NCBI GenBank assembly: GCA_030429735.1 | Contig: JAUIET010000004.1 | Location: 124,001-188,000, forward strand | Direction of reading: 5' to 3' | Origin: Gammaproteobacteria bacterium | GTDB taxonomy: Bacteria > Pseudomonadota > Gammaproteobacteria > Pseudomonadales > JAUIET01 | Length of the DNA: 64,000 bases | In this document: positions 10,301 to 20,121 of the stretch, piece by piece | Layout: each line of letters starts with the position of its first letter | Numbering within the stretch: the stretch's first letter is position 1 | Made by a program: the position numbers and the translations under genes | Notes under the pieces: generated by a model | What the model was told of the DNA's origin: nothing | The model's database searches: none | Seen by the model: only the letters and a program-made list of their open reading frames with translations

Positions 10301-10896
10301 CGGCGATTGAGGAATACGACCAGCAGCTAGAGCGAAAAACCTACCTTGATGCGCAAAATGACGAATTGCAGGCGGCATTGTCGACGCTTGAAAATGCAAT
10401 TCGCAAAATTGATCGCGAGACACGCAGCCGTTTCAAAGAGACCTTTGACGCGATTAACCAGGGCCTTGGCGAGTTGTTCCCTCGCGTATTTGGTGGCGGG
10501 CATGCCTATCTGGAGATGACTGGCGACGATTTGCTGGATACGGGGATAGCCATCATGGCCCGACCGCCAGGTAAGCGAAATAGCACAATACATTTGCTGT
10601 CGGGCGGCGAAAAAGCCCTGACAGCGATTGCGCTGGTGTTTTCCATATTCCAGTTACGCCCGGCGCCATTTTGTATGCTTGATGAGGTGGACGCCCCCCT
10701 CGATGACGCCAATGTTGCACGCTACGCACGCATGGTTGAAGAGATGTCTAAAAGCATCCAGTTTATCTATATTTCACATAATAAGATTGCGATGGAGATG
10801 GCGAAACAGCTGATGGGTGTCACCATGCACGAAGCGGGTGTGTCGCGGCTGGTTACCGTTGACGTTGATGAGGCCGTTCAGCTCGCGGCTGTGTAA
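7378..10896 (+). CDS. smc: Smc, chromosome condensation/segregation ATPase
   Basis: Structural maintenance of chromosomes protein; it dimerises and organises newly replicated DNA. In 1172 residues there is an N-terminal ATPase half with Walker A GPNGCGKSN at 31-39, long Glu/Gln-rich coiled coils (about 170-500 and 660-1000), a hinge around 515-640, and a C-terminal ATPase half with signature LSGGEKALTAIAL near 1075 and Walker B CMLDEVDAPLDD near 1100. The length is normal. Gammaproteobacteria with Smc usually lack MukB, so this argues against an enteric host. zipA and ligA follow. Confidence 0.97.
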   Translation: MRLKCIKLAGFKSFVDPTTVQFPSNLCAIVGPNGCGKSNIIDAVRWVMGESSAKNLRGESMADVIFNGSSARKPIGQASIELVFDNTDTRLSGDLARYNEISIRRKVIREGTSQYYLNGTKCRRRDITDIFLGTGLGPRSYAIIEQGMISRLIDAKPEELRVYVEEAAGISKYKERRRETESRIRQTRENLSRLEDIREELDKQLRTLKRQSEAAAKYKEFKVEERRLKSQVQAMQWQALESENVRHREAITQQELQLESGIAQQRAIDTEIEKNRQQLTDSNEAFNQIQSRYYSLGADIARIEQTIAHQKDRLQQLSVDLRQISSSREEIDQELNQDKITLDNSIAELGVLEPQLNELQQFEQESRERLQVTEAKMHEWQSTWDDFNQGAAKASQAAEVEQSRIKHIEQSQGSLQQRIEKLEQERSSLVTDGDERDLVQLDSELATAELAVQQLTAENERLIRDIEGRRQAVQERNSELSSVRSQLQSQRGKQASLEALQQAALGQKNTATADWLHNNGLDSASRLGETIAVEAGWETALETVLGSYLQAVDVSSIDAFAEELPQLESGSLVLLESEAQNGEFANPNGQASLLAKLTRGADGRLQELLHGVQVAEDLSQALQRRSSLRDGESVITKDGIWLGRSWMRLARDEDAQAGVLSRQAELQALQVDVAENEEKEKRLQSELADLGSHLLEQEQLLDNQQRRLAETARAQGETRARISAKRVRLEEFALRKERATAELVDNKGQFDEESLRLSDARAKLQEALDAMAANDAQRTELLSLRDALRVELDQAREQSRQRKDQHHEQAIKCQSLRSGIAALQQSIARMNVQVEQLGSRQSSLDEALAESEAPMQESNSALETKLEQRLAVEEELNGARRRLEEAESSMRELDEKRQSAEQAVQKRRGDLEQLRLKTQTLQVRQEGLIEQLQETQHDLQEVIAGLPEDAELSEWQQQLERIGNRIQRLGAINLAAIEEYDQQLERKTYLDAQNDELQAALSTLENAIRKIDRETRSRFKETFDAINQGLGELFPRVFGGGHAYLEMTGDDLLDTGIAIMARPPGKRNSTIHLLSGGEKALTAIALVFSIFQLRPAPFCMLDEVDAPLDDANVARYARMVEEMSKSIQFIYISHNKIAMEMAKQLMGVTMHEAGVSRLVTVDVDEAVQLAAV

Positions 10897-10986
10897 TATT
10901 CACCGCTTAATCACTGCAGCCCAGCGAAGAATTGCATTAGCATAAGACTCTCGGCCTAGCGGCAAACTTCAGAGGCTTAGTATCAA

Positions 10987-11973
10987 GTGGAACTCGGCAT
11001 ACGCGAATGGATGATCGTTATAGGTGTCCTTCTGTTGGTTGCAGTACTGCTGGACGGTATACGGAAAATGCGCGCGGAGCGCCGCAACCACATTCGCGTG
11101 GCATTCAAGATGGGTGGCGGAGTTTGCGACGAAGACTCTTACGTGGACCCGGTTGATCGCGAAGTCAGTAAACCAAGAGTCGTTGCACCCTCCGAAAAAT
11201 CAGCGCATCGGCCGGCCCAAACGACGGCTACTCCCAATCTCAGCAAGCACACATCCAGCAGAGTCCGAAGCAGGTCTGAGTTATCGGTATCCGAAGAGTC
11301 CAACGCACAGCTAGCGAAAAGTGTCGAAGCGCGTGAGGCAACGGTCGCTGCCAGGACGCGCATCGAGCCGAGCATTGGTGAGGCGGTTGATATAGAACTG
11401 CTTGAGTCAGCCTGGTCGGCGAACGATGAAGCGGCGGCTGCAAAACTCGAGCAGGCACCGAGGCCCAAAAAGGTTAAAACAGCCGATGAAAGTGTGACCA
11501 GCTTTCGTGGTGGTCGAACACCTAAACCAAAAGTAGAGTACTTTGACGAATTTCTGGCCGTCTATGTGTTGGCTAAAAATGACGCCGGGTTTAACGGTGC
11601 AGATCTGCTGCAAATTTTGCTGGCATGCGATCTGCGGTTCGGCAAACGCAATATTTTTCATCGCCATGAATACAAGAATGGTACCGGCCCTGTGCAGTTC
11701 AGTATGGCCAATATCAGTGAACCGGGCACCTTTGATCTGAATACCATTGAGTCCTTTCAAACCCCCGGCATTTGTTTCTTTATCAGTTTGCCCGGGCCTG
11801 AAGATCCCTTAAAAGCATTCGACTATATGGTTGAAACCGCCAAGTGTGTGGCCAGAAACCTGGATGGTGAACTTAAGGATGAAGCTAGGAGCGCCATGAC
11901 CGGGCAGACTCTTGAACATTATCGCGCTCGAGTCCAGGAGTTTGAACGTCGACAGTTGACGATGTCTGTTTAG
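10987..11973 (+). CDS. zipA: ZipA, cell division protein
   Basis: Anchors FtsZ to the inner membrane at the septum. The 328-residue protein has an N-terminal membrane helix (about 7-23), a variable charged linker (about 30-180) and the FtsZ-binding domain at about 185-325, with recognisable strands (FLAVYVLAKNDAGFNGADLLQ and PGICFFISLPGP, listed separately). The start is GTG at 10987, with a possible ribosome site GAGG at 10971-10974. The smc-zipA-ligA order is a familiar gammaproteobacterial arrangement. Confidence 0.92.
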   Translation: MELGIREWMIVIGVLLLVAVLLDGIRKMRAERRNHIRVAFKMGGGVCDEDSYVDPVDREVSKPRVVAPSEKSAHRPAQTTATPNLSKHTSSRVRSRSELSVSEESNAQLAKSVEAREATVAARTRIEPSIGEAVDIELLESAWSANDEAAAAKLEQAPRPKKVKTADESVTSFRGGRTPKPKVEYFDEFLAVYVLAKNDAGFNGADLLQILLACDLRFGKRNIFHRHEYKNGTGPVQFSMANISEPGTFDLNTIESFQTPGICFFISLPGPEDPLKAFDYMVETAKCVARNLDGELKDEARSAMTGQTLEHYRARVQEFERRQLTMSV

Positions 11974-11983
11974 CTCATCAAGA

Positions 11984-14134
<2,151 letters not shown>

Positions 14135-14209
14135 ACCTAAGCCGTTTTTCCCATCCCCAATTGCCAGTGTATACTCCTTCTATGGATTGCAGACGAACCT
14201 AACTGAGCA

Positions 14210-14620
14210 ATGATCTCTGACCAGGCCATTAGTGAATTGACGCAGCGATTACAAAAGGTGGGCTTGCGCCCAACACGGCAACGCCTTGAGTTGCTGCATT
14301 TGTTGAGTGGCGAGGGCGACCGGCACGTTACTCCGGAGCTGTTGCATCTTGAAGCACGCAGGAACGGCATCAGGGTATCGCTGGCGACGGTTTACAACAC
14401 GCTAAACCAGTTTACTGACAAGGCCGTATTACGCAGGTTGATTACTGAGTCAGGCGTAACCTGGTTTGATACTAATACCAGTGACCATCACCATTTTTAT
14501 AACGAAGTCAGCGGCGAGCTCATTGATTTCCCGGCGGATGGCGACGTCTGGTCGTGTTTACCAGCTCCACCTGAGGGCGCGGAGATTACCTCGCTCAGTA
14601 TTGTTGTCAGCATTCGTTGA
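14210..14620 (+). CDS. Fur-family regulator, Irr-like
   Basis: Winged-helix metalloregulator of 136 residues. The DNA-binding half (about 10-80) has GLRPTRQRLELLHLL and the recognition helix SLATVYNTLNQF. The dimerisation half has SDHHHFY, a His93-His94-His95 run like the haem-binding HHH of Irr proteins. The C-terminal CXXC zinc sites of classic Fur and PerR are missing (only Cys116). A TATACT box at 14170-14175 may be its -10. It lies directly upstream of a rubrerythrin operon whose promoter carries an Irr/PerR-like palindrome, so I infer that it controls that operon. Irr is the best guess; a PerR-like role is possible. Confidence 0.8.
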   Translation: MISDQAISELTQRLQKVGLRPTRQRLELLHLLSGEGDRHVTPELLHLEARRNGIRVSLATVYNTLNQFTDKAVLRRLITESGVTWFDTNTSDHHHFYNEVSGELIDFPADGDVWSCLPAPPEGAEITSLSIVVSIR

Positions 14621-14629
14621 GAAGCTTAT

Positions 14630-14678
14630 ATTAGAATTATTCTAATGCATTGACAGCGCGGTAGTGCTGTCATACTCT
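14630..14678 (+). promoter_or_regulatory. Rubrerythrin operon promoter with Fur/Irr-type palindrome
   Basis: A perfect 17-bp palindrome, ATTAGAATTATTCTAAT, occupies 14630-14646. It is followed by -35 TTGACA (14650-14655), a 17-base spacer and -10 TACTCT (14673-14678). A second inverted repeat, TGACAGC (14651-14657) / GCTGTCA (14666-14672), fills the -35 to -10 region. The TTAGAA...TTCTAA half-sites resemble the iron control element recognised by Irr and are also close to the PerR box. Binding by the adjacent Fur-family protein is inferred. Confidence 0.75.
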
Positions 14679-14733
14679 CTTCACGTTTTATAAACCGCGC
14701 GTCGATGCGCACATTTTCATACAGGAGAAGCCA

Positions 14734-15153
14734 ATGTCTTTGAAAGGCAGCAAAACCGAAGAAAATTTGAAGGAAGCCTTTGCTGGTGAGAGCCAGGCAA
14801 ACCGTCGTTACCTTTACTTCGCCCAGAAAGCGGATGTTGAAGGATACAATGACGTCTCGACTGTTTTTCGCTCAACGGCGGAAGGCGAAACAGGGCATGC
14901 CCATGGGCACCTTGAGTACCTGGAAGAAGTAGGCGATCCTGCGACTGGTAAACCAATAGGTTCAACAGCGGATAACCTGGCCGCGGCTGTTGCTGGTGAG
15001 ACGCACGAATACACTGATATGTATCCGGGCATGGCTCGCACAGCGCGGGAAGAAGGCTTTGACGAAATTGCTGACTGGTTCGAAACTCTTGCGAAAGCGG
15101 AGAAGAGCCATGCGGGTCGATTCCAGAAAGCCCTGGATAATCTCGACGCCTGA
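14734..15153 (+). CDS. Rubrerythrin (ferritin-like domain only)
   Basis: Diiron protein that reduces hydrogen peroxide. The 139-residue four-helix domain shows the expected ligands: Glu19 (GESQANRRY), Glu52 and His55 (GETGHAHGH), Glu89 and Glu92 (GETHEY), Glu123 and His126 (AEKSHAGRF). The usual C-terminal rubredoxin domain is absent, so electrons must come from another protein, possibly the Fe-S protein encoded next. The ribosome site AGGAG precedes the ATG. It is the first gene of the operon driven from 14650-14678. Confidence 0.93.
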   Translation: MSLKGSKTEENLKEAFAGESQANRRYLYFAQKADVEGYNDVSTVFRSTAEGETGHAHGHLEYLEEVGDPATGKPIGSTADNLAAAVAGETHEYTDMYPGMARTAREEGFDEIADWFETLAKAEKSHAGRFQKALDNLDA

Positions 15154-15170
15154 TAGCGTTTATCCATGCT

Positions 15171-15195
15171 CCGGCCAAGCGCTCCGCTTGGCCGG
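15171..15195 (+). terminator. Strong hairpin between rubrerythrin and Fe-S protein genes
   Basis: CCGGCCAAGCG (15171-15181), loop CTC, CGCTTGGCCGG (15185-15195): an 11-bp perfect GC-rich stem followed by a weak T-containing stretch (TTTCAGTTC). It starts 18 bases after the rubrerythrin stop. It may act as a partial terminator or protect the 3' end of the rubrerythrin message, so that the first gene is expressed more than the rest. Confidence 0.5.
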
Positions 15196-15216
15196 TTTCA
15201 GTTCATTGAGGTAATT

Positions 15217-16551
15217 ATGCGAGAAGGCAGTCTTGACGCGCCTGTTCGACACCCGTTGGCGTGGGAGTCGGATGAGTTCTATGACGAGGGAAAGCTGGAC
15301 GAAGAAACTCGTCGAGTGTTTGACATTTGTCACGGTTGTAGACGCTGCTTCAATTTATGCGATAGCTTTCCGCGTCTTTTTGATTTGATTGATGAGTCAG
15401 ACTCCGGTGAGCTTGATACCGTTGACAGCAAAGATTTTAAGCCTGTTATTGATGCGTGCACATTGTGTGACATGTGTTTTATGGCGAAATGTCCCTATGT
15501 CCCACCACACGAATTCGACCTTGACTTTCCGCACTTGATGCTTCGCCACAGGGCAGTACAGCACCGCAAAAATGGCATACCGTTCGGCGAATCTCAAATG
15601 ATCAAAACCGACCGTAACGGCAAATTGGGCTCTGCGCTGGCGCCGTTGGCAAATGCGGCCACGGCTCGGAGCAACACCTTACTGCGCCCCATTGTTAACC
15701 GGGTGCTTGGCGTGCATCAAGACGCCGAGCTGCCAAGCTTTTCTAAAAACACCTTGACCGGCACCTCTGCCGGAGCAGTTAAGATCAATCCTGATGGCGC
15801 GGGTGCTGGCAAGAAGGTGGCACTGTATGCGACCTGTTATGGGAATTACAACGTCACTGAAATAGGCCATGCCACGCAACGGGTGCTCGCCCTTCAGGGT
15901 GTGGAGAGTGTCTTTGTTCACCCCGAATGCTGCGGTATGCCACAGCTTGAAAAAGGCGATATAGCCGCTGTTGCAGCAAAGGCGAAGAACATTGCCGCCT
16001 GCTTTAAGCCTTATATTGAGCAAGGCTATGACATCGTTGCCCTGGTGCCAAGTTGTGCATTGATGCTCAAATTTGAGTGGCCACTGATTGTCACTGATGA
16101 CGCAGATGTTCAAGCGCTGTCCAATTCCTGTTTTGACGTGGCTGAATACCTGCTTTCCCTTAAAGAATTATCCGGCAGCATTGAGCCAATTGCGCAGACA
16201 GTTAACGTTCACATAGCGTGTCACGCACGTGCCCAGAACATGGGGCATAAAGGCGCTGAACTACTGCGTAAAATCCCTGAATTAAATGTGAAAGTGATTG
16301 AGCGTTGCTCTGGCCACGGCGGCAGTTGGGGTGTCATGAAAGAGAATTATGAGGTAGCGCTTAAACTAGCCACACCGGTTGCCCGGCAAGTCAAACGTGA
16401 TGGCGCGGATATTGTTACTTCAGAGTGTCCGTTAGCCGGGATTCATATCGGCCAGGCGCTGGAAGAACTGGACGGCGCGCCCGACGTTGTGCACCTTAGC
16501 CATCCAATCATGCTGTTGGCGCAAGCCTATGGAATTGACGTACCCGCCTAA
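15217..16551 (+). CDS. HdrB/GlpC-like iron-sulfur oxidoreductase
   Basis: A 444-residue Fe-S protein of the heterodisulfide-reductase/GlpC type. Two ferredoxin-like clusters near the N-terminus use Cys38, 41, 44, 48 and Cys81, 84, 87, 92. The rest carries cysteine-rich CCG-type motifs (ATCYGNYN; HPECCGMP; CALMLKFEWP; ACHARAQNMG; CSGHGGSWG). I start at ATG 15217, preceded by TGAGGT; an upstream ATG at 15166 falls in the hairpin. Rubrerythrin, this protein and DUF3501 are a recurrent trio, and I infer that it feeds electrons to rubrerythrin. The direct substrate is unknown. Confidence 0.85.
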   Translation: MREGSLDAPVRHPLAWESDEFYDEGKLDEETRRVFDICHGCRRCFNLCDSFPRLFDLIDESDSGELDTVDSKDFKPVIDACTLCDMCFMAKCPYVPPHEFDLDFPHLMLRHRAVQHRKNGIPFGESQMIKTDRNGKLGSALAPLANAATARSNTLLRPIVNRVLGVHQDAELPSFSKNTLTGTSAGAVKINPDGAGAGKKVALYATCYGNYNVTEIGHATQRVLALQGVESVFVHPECCGMPQLEKGDIAAVAAKAKNIAACFKPYIEQGYDIVALVPSCALMLKFEWPLIVTDDADVQALSNSCFDVAEYLLSLKELSGSIEPIAQTVNVHIACHARAQNMGHKGAELLRKIPELNVKVIERCSGHGGSWGVMKENYEVALKLATPVARQVKRDGADIVTSECPLAGIHIGQALEELDGAPDVVHLSHPIMLLAQAYGIDVPA

Positions 16552-16567
16552 GCAGGAAGTGATATTA

Positions 16568-17152
16568 ATGCAAACCCAGATAACAGCCAGCGATTTGTTG
16601 TCGTACGATGATTATGTAGCGGTCAGAAAGCAACGCAAGGCCGAGATTCTTGAACATAAGCGTCCGCGTCGAGTGGAAATCGGGCCGGTGGCTTGCTGTT
16701 ACTTTGAATCCTATCAAACTATGCTGTATCAGATTCAGGAAATGCTGTATATCGAGCGGGGCGGCGACGAGCAGATTCCTGATGAGCTGGCTGCCTACAA
16801 TCCGATGATTCCGAATGGGCGAGAGCTCAATTGCACCGTGATGTTCGAGGTTGACGACCCTATTCGCCGCGCTAATTTCCTGGCGCGCCTGGGCGGCGTT
16901 GAAGAAACCATGTTCTTCAGTTTTGCTGACCATGAGATTATCGGCAAGCCGGAAGAGGATGTCGATAGAACAAGCGCTGATGGCAAAGCGTCTTCTGTGC
17001 AGTTCATACATTTCCCTTTTACCGATCAGCAGGTAAGCGATTTCCGCTGCGCGGAACAGGTTGTACTGGGGTTTAAGCATCCGCAATATGCGCACATGGT
17101 TATTTTGCAATCCGAAACGGTAGCGGCCCTGCAAGTCGACTTCGCCGGTTGA
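16568..17152 (+). CDS. DUF3501 family protein
   Basis: A 194-residue protein of unknown function. It has recognisable family features: YVAVRKQRKAEI near the N-terminus, GPVACCYFESYQTMLYQIQEML in the middle (listed in part), and an ELNCTVMFEVDDP strand. ATG 16568 is chosen because upstream codons overlap the preceding gene and are not conserved-looking. It follows the Fe-S protein by 16 bases. The family commonly travels with rubrerythrin and HdrB-like genes, suggesting a peroxide or iron role, but no activity can be read from the sequence. Confidence 0.8.
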   Translation: MQTQITASDLLSYDDYVAVRKQRKAEILEHKRPRRVEIGPVACCYFESYQTMLYQIQEMLYIERGGDEQIPDELAAYNPMIPNGRELNCTVMFEVDDPIRRANFLARLGGVEETMFFSFADHEIIGKPEEDVDRTSADGKASSVQFIHFPFTDQQVSDFRCAEQVVLGFKHPQYAHMVILQSETVAALQVDFAG

Positions 17153-17283
17153 CCGCGTTCTCCTTCTAAAATACGCTGAGGTCGCTCAGGCCTATGGCAT
17201 TCTCACCACAAGTGAGGCTGCACTTTGCGCGCATTTCTGACTAAAATACCCGCTCCACTGCACCAACCTTGTTGTAGATTGAA

Positions 17284-18150
17284 ATGAAGCCGGAGTTTGA
17301 AAGTCGATTCGTGGAACTTGCACGCAATGGTGGTGACCACGCGCAACTGCTTGAGCTGCTGTGCCTGCTGAGCAAGCTTGAAAATCCTTCGGTATCAGTA
17401 GAGGCACTTAAGGCACGCCTGGACACATTGTGTCTTCAGGCGGAAGTACGGTTGGATGATGTGACGTCAAGCGAGGAGCGAGCGTGGCAACTCTGTCGTT
17501 TTCTTGCGCTTGAACAAAATTACCGTGGCAATACAGAAGATTATTATTCGCCCGCAAATAGCAGTCTGGACGAGCTTCTGCGTACCGGTCGCGGCATTCC
17601 GATCAGCCTGGCGTTCTTATACATTCATATGGCCCGGTCAAAATCCTGGTTGGCGCGCGGCGTGAGTTTTCCGGGGCATTTCCTGGTGGCCGTGTATCAA
17701 GGCTCGCCGGACGCGTTACAAGGGGGGGATTCAGCACAGCAGTATTCCTTGCTGGATCCGTTTCGAGGTAAGTTGATGACACGGGCTGACTGCCTGGATA
17801 TGCTCCGCTCGCAATATGGCGATTCAGCTCAGTTGCAGGAACGATTTTTTTTACGGGCGGACAATTCCGTGATCGTTCGAAGAATGTTGCGCAATCTTAA
17901 GCATTGTTATCTGCGGAAAAAACAATACTCCGATGCACTGCGTCTGGTGAATCTGCTACTGGCGGTATACCCCTCAGACACCTCGGAGCTGCATGACAGA
18001 GCGGCCATATTGGAGCATATGCAATGTTATTCGGCTGCCGCTGCAGACCTGCAGACCATCAGTCAGCAGCGTCCTGATCACCCTCGACTAAGCGAAATAA
18101 AGACATCAATTTCTCGATTGGAGAAGCTGTCACCTGCGACGTTGCATTAA
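17284..18150 (+). CDS. SirB1-like transglutaminase-fold/TPR protein
   Basis: The 288-residue protein matches the SirB1 family: a transglutaminase-like core at about 85-165 (FLALEQNYRGNTEDYYSP; RGIPISLAFLYIHMA; ARGVSFPGHFLV; LLDPFRGKLMT) followed by C-terminal TPR-like helices (about 190-280). The fold resembles cysteine proteases and transglutaminases, but the family's biochemical role is not settled. It stands alone between the rubrerythrin operon and the kor operon. No strong ribosome site precedes the ATG. Confidence 0.8.
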   Translation: MKPEFESRFVELARNGGDHAQLLELLCLLSKLENPSVSVEALKARLDTLCLQAEVRLDDVTSSEERAWQLCRFLALEQNYRGNTEDYYSPANSSLDELLRTGRGIPISLAFLYIHMARSKSWLARGVSFPGHFLVAVYQGSPDALQGGDSAQQYSLLDPFRGKLMTRADCLDMLRSQYGDSAQLQERFFLRADNSVIVRRMLRNLKHCYLRKKQYSDALRLVNLLLAVYPSDTSELHDRAAILEHMQCYSAAAADLQTISQQRPDHPRLSEIKTSISRLEKLSPATLH

Positions 18151-18293
18151 ACCAGGAGTCTGTGCGGCTCCGGGTGTATTATGCCGCGTTAAGACGCAGT
18201 AATAGTCCGCGTTTGGGCAATCTTAAAGCTGATTTCCGCGTTACTCTGTGGTTTACTTCTGGCGGGAAAATGGTACGACGCTATTATCCCTTT

Positions 18294-18320
18294 TCGCGAC
18301 ATACCTGCGTCGCGATTTTT
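18294..18320 (+). terminator. Hairpin plus T5 upstream of the kor operon
   Basis: TCGCGAC (18294-18300), an 8-base loop, GTCGCGA (18309-18315), then TTTTT at 18316-18320, only 19 bases before the korC TTG start. It looks like a weak intrinsic terminator. It either ends transcription of the SirB1-like gene or acts as an attenuator in the korC leader. A possible -10 TATTAT lies just upstream at 18282-18287, without a good -35. Confidence 0.5.
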
Positions 18321-18339
18321 AAGCACATGGAGTTGAGTT

Positions 18340-20121
18340 TTGAAGCCAACAGACATCAGTGACCCCGAGTATTTTCATAAGGTGGTTGACTGCCAATACG
18401 CCTGTCCTGCTCACACCCCCGTTCCTGAATACATTCGTTTGATTGCCGCTGAGCGCTATACGGACGCGTATATGGTGAACTGGGAGTCGAATGTATTTCC
18501 CGGCATTTTGGGTCGTACCTGTGATCGCCCCTGCGAACCAGCGTGCCGGCGCGGCCGGGTTGAAGAAGAACCGGTTGCCATCTGCCGTCTGAAACGCGTT
18601 GCGGCCGACTATAAGGAAGATATTGCCGAGCGATTGCCGTCAATTCCTACTGAAAAAAATGGCAAAAAAGTTGCTTTGGTGGGTGCCGGGCCAGCGTCCT
18701 TAACCGTTGCCCGAGATCTTATGCCGCTGGGTTACGATATTGACCTGTTTGACGAACAGGCACTGGGCGGCGGCTTTATGCGCAGTCAGATACCTTCATT
18801 TCGCTTGCCAGAGGAAGTGCTGGCTGAAGAAGTGAATTACGTGCTTGATATGGGTGTGATAACCCACTTCAACACCTATGTCGACAGCCTTAAGTCACTA
18901 CTCGATAAAGAATATGATGCAGTGTTCGTGGGCAGCGGTGCGCCTAATGGTCGTGATCTCAAAGTGCCCGGGCGGGAAGAAGGTGCTGCCAATATTCATA
19001 TCGGCATCAATTGGCTGGAAAGCGTCGCCTTTGGGCATACCAGCTCAATTGGTGAGAAAGTGATTGTATTGGGTGGTGGTAACACGGCAATGGATTGCTG
19101 CCGAACCTCAAGGCGCATTGGAGGTAAAGACGTAAAGGTTATCGTCCGCAGCCCGTTCGAAGAAATGAAAGCATCGCCCTGGGAAAAAGAAGACGCGATG
19201 CATGAAGATATACCTATTATGGACAATCACGTACCGGTCGATTTTGTTGTTGATCAGGGTCGACTGGTGGGCATGCACTTTGAAAAAGTTCGCGCCCAGT
19301 ACGATGAAAACGGCAAACGCTCACTGATTCCGCTGGATGAACCTCATGTCTTTGTAGAATGCGATGATGTGTTAGTAGCGATTGGTCAGGAAAATGCGTT
19401 TCCCTGGATAGAGCGAGACATTGGTCTTGAGTTTGACCAATGGGACATGCCGAAGCTGGATCCCCAAACTTTTCAATCCACTAACCCACGAGTGTTTTTC
19501 GGCGGTGACTCAGCGTTTGGACCGGAGAATATCATCACGGCGGTTGCCCACGGTCACCAGGCCGCAATTTCTATTGATAAATTCTGCCAAGGGAAAGACG
19601 TCACTGCTCGGCCCATGCCAGGCACCATTTTATCCAGCACCAAAATGGGGGTTCACGAGTGGAACTTTGACAATGCGGTGACCAATGACTTGCGGTTTAA
19701 AGTGCCGCACGCCGATAAATACCAAAGCCTGTCAGATCGCCATATCGAAGTGGAACTGGGCTTTGATGAAAAGCTGGCTTATGCTGAAGCCGAGCGTTGC
19801 CTCAATTGCGATGTGCAAACTGTGTTTACAGATTCCCTGTGTATTGAATGCGATGCCTGTGTCGACATTTGTCCGACCCGTTGCATCACGTTTACAGAGA
19901 GCGCAGAGGAAACGGAGCTGCGTGGCAAGCTGTCGGCGCCAGCGAATAATCTTGCGCAAGACCTCTATTTGTCTGAGCCGCTAAAAACCGGTCGTGTGAT
20001 GGTAAAAGATGAAGACGTTTGTTTGCACTGTGGATTGTGCGCTGAGCGCTGCCCGACCGCGGCCTGGGATATGCAAAAGTTTCTCTATAGTGTGACTAAA
20101 GCAGCGGAGGTTCAGTCGTGA
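18340..20121 (+). CDS. korC: KorC-like NAD(P)H:ferredoxin-type flavoprotein (GltD family with ferredoxin domain)
   Basis: The 593-residue flavoprotein is GltD-like. N-terminal cysteines (Cys18, 22, 61, 65, 69, 82) sit in an Fe-S region, followed by an FAD-binding GAGPAS at 115-120 and an NAD(P)-binding GGGNTAMD near 250. The C-terminal domain carries two 4Fe-4S motifs (CIECDACVDICP and CLHCGLCAERCP). Start TTG at 18340 is supported by GGAG at 18329-18332. It overlaps korA by four bases. By analogy with the three-subunit 2-oxoglutarate:NADP+ oxidoreductase of Azoarcus, it would pass electrons between ferredoxin sites and NADP(H). Gene naming is by analogy. Confidence 0.85.
   Translation: MKPTDISDPEYFHKVVDCQYACPAHTPVPEYIRLIAAERYTDAYMVNWESNVFPGILGRTCDRPCEPACRRGRVEEEPVAICRLKRVAADYKEDIAERLPSIPTEKNGKKVALVGAGPASLTVARDLMPLGYDIDLFDEQALGGGFMRSQIPSFRLPEEVLAEEVNYVLDMGVITHFNTYVDSLKSLLDKEYDAVFVGSGAPNGRDLKVPGREEGAANIHIGINWLESVAFGHTSSIGEKVIVLGGGNTAMDCCRTSRRIGGKDVKVIVRSPFEEMKASPWEKEDAMHEDIPIMDNHVPVDFVVDQGRLVGMHFEKVRAQYDENGKRSLIPLDEPHVFVECDDVLVAIGQENAFPWIERDIGLEFDQWDMPKLDPQTFQSTNPRVFFGGDSAFGPENIITAVAHGHQAAISIDKFCQGKDVTARPMPGTILSSTKMGVHEWNFDNAVTNDLRFKVPHADKYQSLSDRHIEVELGFDEKLAYAEAERCLNCDVQTVFTDSLCIECDACVDICPTRCITFTESAEETELRGKLSAPANNLAQDLYLSEPLKTGRVMVKDEDVCLHCGLCAERCPTAAWDMQKFLYSVTKAAEVQS

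Noticed and set aside
18162-18362. 66-codon frame as leader peptide of the kor operon
   Set aside because: It reads through the hairpin and into korC in another frame, without runs of a regulatory amino acid.
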